Shown: piece after piece, positions 4,191-8,182 of the stretch
Layout: each line of letters starts with the position of its first letter
Position numbering within the stretch: position 1 is the stretch's first letter
Assembly (NCBI GenBank): GCA_934489915.1
Contig: CAKSSZ010000059.1
Span: 1 to 8,182, forward strand
DNA: 8,182 nucleotides
Direction of reading: 5' to 3'
Source: an uncultured Clostridia bacterium
GTDB taxonomy: Bacteria; Bacillota; Clostridia; HGM11514
Position numbers and translations under genes: made by a program
The notes under the pieces: generated by a model
Database searches by the model: none
Told to the model about the DNA's origin: nothing
What the model saw: the letters and a program-made list of their open reading frames with translations, nothing else

Positions 4191-6299
4191 ATGTTACGAG
4201 CAAGAAAAGGATTGGCGTTGGCATTGCTTTTTGTAATGCTGGTTGCCACATTGGCGCCTGCAGCTTTGGCTGCACCGGCAAAGGCTGCGACTGCTGATCA
4301 GGAAAAAACTGCGCAAAGCATGGTGGCAAAGCTGGAAGCTTATCACGAGGCTTTTTCCGGTGCGGAGCAGGCGGAGATCAAGGCTTCTTACGATGCATTG
4401 TTGGCCTTAACGGATGGCCAATGGAAAACGTTAGTGGGAAATTCCGGCTTGAAAACGGCGGAATTTACGGCGAAATACAGCAGTGATGCAGAAGCAGAAG
4501 CTGCACTGACAGAACTGTTAAAGGATACCTTCGGGGTATTGTATGCCGTTTACAATAAGGATGTTCTGTACGACGCATGCCTGGAATTTGTTGTGGATCA
4601 GCAAAAGACCATTGATTTGATCTTTGATGGGAAAGTGACCCAGCCTATGCTGGTGTCTCTGATCGAAGGAACGGAAAAGGAATTGGCAGGTTATGATATC
4701 TCCGGTTCTATTTCCGATCAGGCTTCCGATTACTGGAATGTAGTGTACGGAACCGGTAATAAATATATTGAAGCTGTGGATCATGTCATGGAAGCTGCGA
4801 TTGAAGACGGGATTGCCGGTTCGGTTTTGAAAACCGGAATGACGGCATTATCTTGGAGTACAGCGCCCTTTGCTAAGCTGCATGAAGCTGTTTTGGCATT
4901 GGTAGACAGCGATTGCCGTGCGAATACGGTGATTTATGACTCAATTTTGAGAAAGCATTCTGAGCTGATCAACGTGCAGACCGGTCAAGAAGTGGCAGAC
5001 GGCACACTCTTTTCCTTTCTGCCGGGTCAGTCCGTTACCTTGAAATTTACGATTTTTGGGAAGAATGTGTCTGTCCCCTTTGGCAGTTATATTAAATTGC
5101 CCAGCAACGGCGCTATTGCCATCAGTGTGGATCAGGCTGCCAATACCTTTACCGTAAAGGGTGTGGCAAAGATTGTTCCCACCGACCTTGAGCTGCGCCG
5201 TGGTGTGGTTGGATCAGATACGTTAGTCAATCAGGCGGATTTGATGAGAAGCTTCCGGGTTTCCTGCAGTGAAGCTGCCCCGACGCCGACGGATAAAAAG
5301 GATTATCATCCTGAAACTCCTTCCCCCGCACCCACCGAAAAGCCTGAGCTGAGTGCTACTGTTTCCGGTGGAAACGGTACAGATAAGGTGGAAGTGAAAT
5401 TGGAGGAAAAGCAAAAGGATACCCAGTATCAGCTGCGGATGTTCATCAATGATGAGGAAGTTCCGGAAGGAACCATGGCAGATGAAAGCTACTGGATTTC
5501 CATTGTGATTCCTACCGGATGGAAGAACACAGATAATGTTATCCTGTATTATAAGGATAACGAAGGGAACAAGGTAGTGTTGGACAATGCTGTATATAAA
5601 AATGGTGTTCTGACTGCTGATGTTCGCTATGTCGGTCATTATTACATTGAAAAAACCAATTTGGATATTTTAGAAGAAAATCACATTGCTTACCTGATGG
5701 GGGATGAGCAGGGGCATTTTAACCCGGATGCGAATATGACCCGAGCAGAAGCAGCGCAGATGTTCTATAATCTGCTGAAGGATAAAAAGGTAACCAGCGG
5801 TGTAACTTTTGGAGATGTGGATGATGGCGCTTGGTATGCAACTGCCGTAAAGACTCTGGCGTCCTTAAAGATCATTTGCGGATATGAAGGATTGTACCGG
5901 CCGGAGGATTCAATCACCAGAGAAGAATTTACAACTGTGGCTGTGAAGTTTTCCGATCTGACGGAGGAAGGCTCCCTGTCCTTTACGGACGTGACGGAAA
6001 ACCGTTGGTCTTATCCGTACATTTTAACCGCATCTTCTAAGGGGTGGATTTCCGGATATCCGGACGGCTCCTTCCAGCCGAGCGGATTTATTACCCGTGC
6101 TGAGGTTGCCTCTGTGGTGAATCGGATGCTGAGCCGGATTCCTGACGAAGGCTATATCCGGGAACACAGAAACGATCTGAAGATCTTCCCGGATGCTGCC
6201 GATGTGAACTTCTGGGCTTATTATCAAATTGTTGAAGCAACCAATGCCCATGACTGCCAGGTAAGTGAAAAGAAGGAAACCTGGACTGCTATAAAATAA
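4191..6299 (+). CDS. Secreted S-layer homology (SLH) domain protein
   Basis: The 702-aa protein starts with a classic signal peptide: MLRARKG, a hydrophobic core, then APAALA with likely cleavage after residue 27. Residues 33 to about 270 look helical and match no family I know. About 275-360 is beta-rich (SVTLKFTIFGKNVSVPFG), followed by a Pro/Thr/Glu linker (363-387, such as ETPSPAPTEKPE) and a beta-sandwich-like segment (388-485) ending VRYVGHYYIEK. Three SLH repeats fill the C-terminus: about 490-535 (FNPDANMTRAEAAQMFYNLL), 538-593 (FGDVDDGAWYATAVKTLAS, YRPEDSITREEF) and 596-650 (FTDVTENRWSYPYI, ISGYPDGSFQPSGFITRAE). A partial fourth repeat (IFPDAADVNFWAYYQIVEATN, from 663; second half missing) ends the chain. 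SLH repeats usually bind pyruvylated secondary cell wall polymers, so the protein should be anchored to the wall with its N-terminal part exposed. It is co-transcribed with the preceding membrane protein and followed by a strong terminator. The role of the N-terminal region is unknown. Confidence 0.9.
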   Translation: MLRARKGLALALLFVMLVATLAPAALAAPAKAATADQEKTAQSMVAKLEAYHEAFSGAEQAEIKASYDALLALTDGQWKTLVGNSGLKTAEFTAKYSSDAEAEAALTELLKDTFGVLYAVYNKDVLYDACLEFVVDQQKTIDLIFDGKVTQPMLVSLIEGTEKELAGYDISGSISDQASDYWNVVYGTGNKYIEAVDHVMEAAIEDGIAGSVLKTGMTALSWSTAPFAKLHEAVLALVDSDCRANTVIYDSILRKHSELINVQTGQEVADGTLFSFLPGQSVTLKFTIFGKNVSVPFGSYIKLPSNGAIAISVDQAANTFTVKGVAKIVPTDLELRRGVVGSDTLVNQADLMRSFRVSCSEAAPTPTDKKDYHPETPSPAPTEKPELSATVSGGNGTDKVEVKLEEKQKDTQYQLRMFINDEEVPEGTMADESYWISIVIPTGWKNTDNVILYYKDNEGNKVVLDNAVYKNGVLTADVRYVGHYYIEKTNLDILEENHIAYLMGDEQGHFNPDANMTRAEAAQMFYNLLKDKKVTSGVTFGDVDDGAWYATAVKTLASLKIICGYEGLYRPEDSITREEFTTVAVKFSDLTEEGSLSFTDVTENRWSYPYILTASSKGWISGYPDGSFQPSGFITRAEVASVVNRMLSRIPDEGYIREHRNDLKIFPDAADVNFWAYYQIVEATNAHDCQVSEKKETWTAIK

Positions 6300-6314
6300 A
6301 CATAATCTGCGATA

Positions 6315-6357
6315 GGAGCGGCAGCAAAATGATTTTATTTTGCTGCCGCTCCTTTTT
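6315..6357 (+). terminator. Intrinsic terminator of the membrane/SLH operon
   Basis: A perfect 16-bp stem joins GGAGCGGCAGCAAAAT (6315-6330) and its complement (6337-6352) around a 6-nt loop. It is followed at once by TTTTT (6353-6357). It lies 16 nt after the stop codon and should end transcription of the operon efficiently. Confidence 0.95.
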
Positions 6358-6457
6358 GGTTCCACGCCATTCCTTTGCCCGAATGGGAGGATGCTCAAAT
6401 ATTCTTTTTTTCAAAAACTTTTTTAACAAAATTCAACAAAAAGTATCCCCTGAATCC
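6358..6457 (+). other. Intergenic region with A/T tracts before the oxidoreductase promoter
   Basis: No gene is visible. From 6401 to 6441 several runs of T and A follow one another (TTTTTTT, AAAAA, TTTTTT, AAAA, AAAAA) just upstream of the -35 box. This resembles an UP element or intrinsically curved DNA. A near-direct repeat AACAAAATTC/AACAAAAAG lies at 6425-6442. Confidence 0.4.
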
Positions 6458-6486
6458 TTGACAGAATGGAGATTTGTTGATATAAT
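6458..6486 (+). promoter_or_regulatory. Perfect-consensus sigma-A promoter for pyruvate:ferredoxin oxidoreductase
   Basis: TTGACA (6458-6463) and TATAAT (6481-6486) are both exact, with a 17-nt spacer. Transcription should start near 6493, leaving a leader of about 68 nt. The A/T-rich tracts upstream could increase strength further. High expression fits a core fermentation enzyme. Confidence 0.9.
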
Positions 6487-6492
6487 GATAAG

Positions 6493-6551
6493 AGGCGCTG
6501 TAGGCGCCGCTTGAAGGGATATCTTTTTTGATATTAGAAAATATTAGGAGG
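6493..6551 (+). promoter_or_regulatory. Leader of the oxidoreductase mRNA with two small hairpins and ribosome binding site
   Basis: GGCGC-TGTAG-GCGCC (6494-6508) forms a 5-bp GC-rich hairpin at the expected 5' end. ATATC and GATAT around a T-run near 6520-6535 could form a second, weak one. AGGAGG (6546-6551) sits 9 nt before the ATG. The 5' hairpin may stabilise the mRNA; I see no known riboswitch. Confidence 0.5.
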
Positions 6552-6560
6552 AATGTTTTC

Positions 6561-8182
6561 ATGGCAAGAAAAATGAAAACGATGGACGGTAACAATGCCG
6601 CTGCCTGGGCGTCTTATGCGTTTACCGATGTTGCGGCCATTTACCCCATCACCCCGTCTTCTGTAATGGCTGAAGTTACAGATGAATGGGCGGTTGACAA
6701 GAAAGAAAACTTGTTCGGACAGCCTGTCAAGGTTGTGGAAATGCAGTCTGAGGCAGGCGCCGCAGGTGCTGTGCACGGCTCCCTGGCTGCCGGTGCGTTG
6801 ACCACCACTTATACGGCTTCTCAGGGTTTGCTGCTGATGATTCCTAACATGTACAAAATGGCGGGTGAATTACTGCCTTCTGTCATTCATGTCAGCGCAC
6901 GCTGCGTTGCCAGCCATGCATTGAACATTTTCGGCGACCATTCCGATGTAATGGCATGTCGCCAGACCGGGTATGCAATGCTCTGTTCCAACAGTACCCA
7001 GGAGGTTATGGATCTGGGTGCGGTGGCACACCTGGCCGCAATTAAGGGCAAGGTTCCTTTCCTGCATTTCTTTGACGGGTTCAGAACCTCTCATGAAATT
7101 GATAAAATTGAAGTTTGGGATTATGAAGATTTGAGAGATATGCTGGATATGGATGCTGTTCAGGAATTCCGGAACAACGCTTTAAATCCTGAGCATCCGG
7201 TGCTGCGGGGCAGCGCTCAGAACCCTGATATCTTCTTCCAGAACAGAGAAGCCTGCAACAGCTACTATAACAACGTTCCCGCTGTGGTAGAAGCATACAT
7301 GAAGAAGGTCAATGAAAAGATCGGTACCGATTACGGTCTGGTTAATTATTATGGTGCGCCGGACGCTGACAAGGTGATTGTTGCCATGGGCTCCGTTTGC
7401 GAAACCATTGAGGAAACAGTTGATTACTTGACGGCACAGGGCGAAAAGGTGGGCTTGATTAAAGTGCATCTGTACCGTCCCTTCCCGGTGGACGCTTTCC
7501 TGGCTGCTATTCCTGCAACCTGCAAGAAGATTGCGGTATTGGATCGTACCAAGGAACCCGGCTCCATCGGCGAACCGCTGTATCTGGATGTTTGCGCTTG
7601 CTTCACCGGCAAGGAAAATGCACCCATGATCATCGGCGGAAGATACGGTCTTGGTTCTAAGGATACCATTCCCGCAGACATCATTGCGGTTTATCGGAAC
7701 CTGGATGCTGCAAAGCCGGTCAAAGGCTTTACCCTGTCCATCGAGGATGACGTTACCAACCTGTCTCTGCCCAGAACAGAAAATCCGGATACTTCTGCAG
7801 AGGGAAACACTGCCTGCAAATTCTGGGGTCTTGGTTCTGACGGTACCGTCGGTGCGAACAAAAACTCCATTAAAATTATCGGTGACCATACCGATTTGTA
7901 TGCACAGGCATATTTTGCTTACGACTCGAAAAAGTCCGGCGGTATTACTGTGTCTCACTTGAGATTCGGTAAAAAGCCGATTAAATCTACCTACCTGATC
8001 AACAAAGCAAACTTTGTAGCATGTCATAACCCCTCTTATGTGGACAAGTATGACATGGTGGAAGATTTGGTACCGGGCGGTAAGTTCCTGTTAAACTGCG
8101 CATGGGATGTTGCGGAGCTTTCGGATCGTCTGCCTGCTAAGATGAAGCGTTACATTGCAGAAAACGACATTTCCCTGTACAC
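6561..8182 (+). CDS. nifJ: Pyruvate:ferredoxin (flavodoxin) oxidoreductase, N-terminal part (3' end outside window)
   Basis: The frame is open for 540 codons from the ATG at 6561 to the window end. The full enzyme is about 1,170-1,190 aa, so less than half is seen. It starts MARKMKTMDGNNAAAWASYA and continues to YPITPSSVMAE. Thr31, Glu64 (EMQSEAGAAGAVHG) and Arg114 (HVSAR) fall at the very numbers of the pyruvate and TPP-contacting residues known in the Desulfovibrio africanus enzyme. Domain I spans about 1-250, domain II about 255-390 (VIVAMGSVCETIEE, LIKVHLYRPFP, LDRTKEPG), and domain III begins near 415 (FWGLGSDGTVGANKNSIKII, SGGITVSHLRFG). The ferredoxin-like cluster domain and the C-terminal TPP domain would follow downstream. 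The cytoplasmic, oxygen-sensitive enzyme converts pyruvate and CoA to acetyl-CoA, CO2 and reduced ferredoxin, feeding hydrogenase and fermentation. The single-chain form is typical of Clostridia. Confidence 0.96.
   Translation, partial: MARKMKTMDGNNAAAWASYAFTDVAAIYPITPSSVMAEVTDEWAVDKKENLFGQPVKVVEMQSEAGAAGAVHGSLAAGALTTTYTASQGLLLMIPNMYKMAGELLPSVIHVSARCVASHALNIFGDHSDVMACRQTGYAMLCSNSTQEVMDLGAVAHLAAIKGKVPFLHFFDGFRTSHEIDKIEVWDYEDLRDMLDMDAVQEFRNNALNPEHPVLRGSAQNPDIFFQNREACNSYYNNVPAVVEAYMKKVNEKIGTDYGLVNYYGAPDADKVIVAMGSVCETIEETVDYLTAQGEKVGLIKVHLYRPFPVDAFLAAIPATCKKIAVLDRTKEPGSIGEPLYLDVCACFTGKENAPMIIGGRYGLGSKDTIPADIIAVYRNLDAAKPVKGFTLSIEDDVTNLSLPRTENPDTSAEGNTACKFWGLGSDGTVGANKNSIKIIGDHTDLYAQAYFAYDSKKSGGITVSHLRFGKKPIKSTYLINKANFVACHNPSYVDKYDMVEDLVPGGKFLLNCAWDVAELSDRLPAKMKRYIAENDISLY

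Noticed and set aside
6423..6440. Possible Rex (redox repressor) operator upstream of the oxidoreductase
   Set aside because: One half-site TTAACAA is present, but the opposite TTGTTAA half is absent at the required spacing; the rest is A/T-tract sequence.
7182..8027. A 281-codon open frame on the minus strand
   Set aside because: It lies wholly antisense to the pyruvate:ferredoxin oxidoreductase gene, whose protein is clearly recognisable. It has no ribosome binding site or family-like sequence, so it is a shadow of codon bias.

Overview
The window looks like chromosomal DNA from an anaerobic, low- to mid-GC Firmicute of the class Clostridia, probably near the Oscillospiraceae/Ruminococcaceae. 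This is inferred from gene content: a transketolase split into two subunits, a YitT/DUF2179 protein, a DUF1292 protein, an S-layer-homology (SLH) surface protein and a pyruvate:ferredoxin oxidoreductase. All genes are on the + strand, ribosome binding sites are mostly strong AGGAGG types, and three promoters match the vegetative sigma-A consensus with exactly 17-nt spacers. There are no phage, transposase, CRISPR or tRNA signals.

Layout. 1-483 is the 3' end of a YitT-family membrane protein. 499-2276 holds the N- and C-terminal transketolase subunits, two nucleotides apart. 2281-2691 is ruvX, with its ribosome binding site inside the end of the second transketolase gene. These four genes look like one transcription unit. 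A new promoter at 2711-2739 drives a short acidic DUF1292 protein (2764-3045). Then comes about 260 nt without a gene, rich in base-pairing and most probably a structured RNA; 6S RNA is my best guess. A small membrane protein follows (3306-3530).

A strong extended -10 promoter (3553-3581) starts a two-gene unit. It encodes a membrane-anchored protein of unknown function (3613-4176) and a secreted SLH-repeat protein (4191-6299), and it ends at a 16-bp perfect hairpin terminator. The last 1.8 kb carries a perfect TTGACA-17-TATAAT promoter, a leader with small hairpins, and the first 540 codons of pyruvate:ferredoxin oxidoreductase, cut by the window end.

The functional themes are central carbon metabolism of a fermenter (non-oxidative pentose phosphate carbon shuffling and pyruvate oxidation to acetyl-CoA, both TPP-dependent), housekeeping (RuvX, DUF1292, probable 6S RNA) and the cell surface. 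I see no convincing novel defence or mobile system. The parts least explained by known families are the two-gene membrane/SLH unit and the structured intergenic region at 3050-3250.
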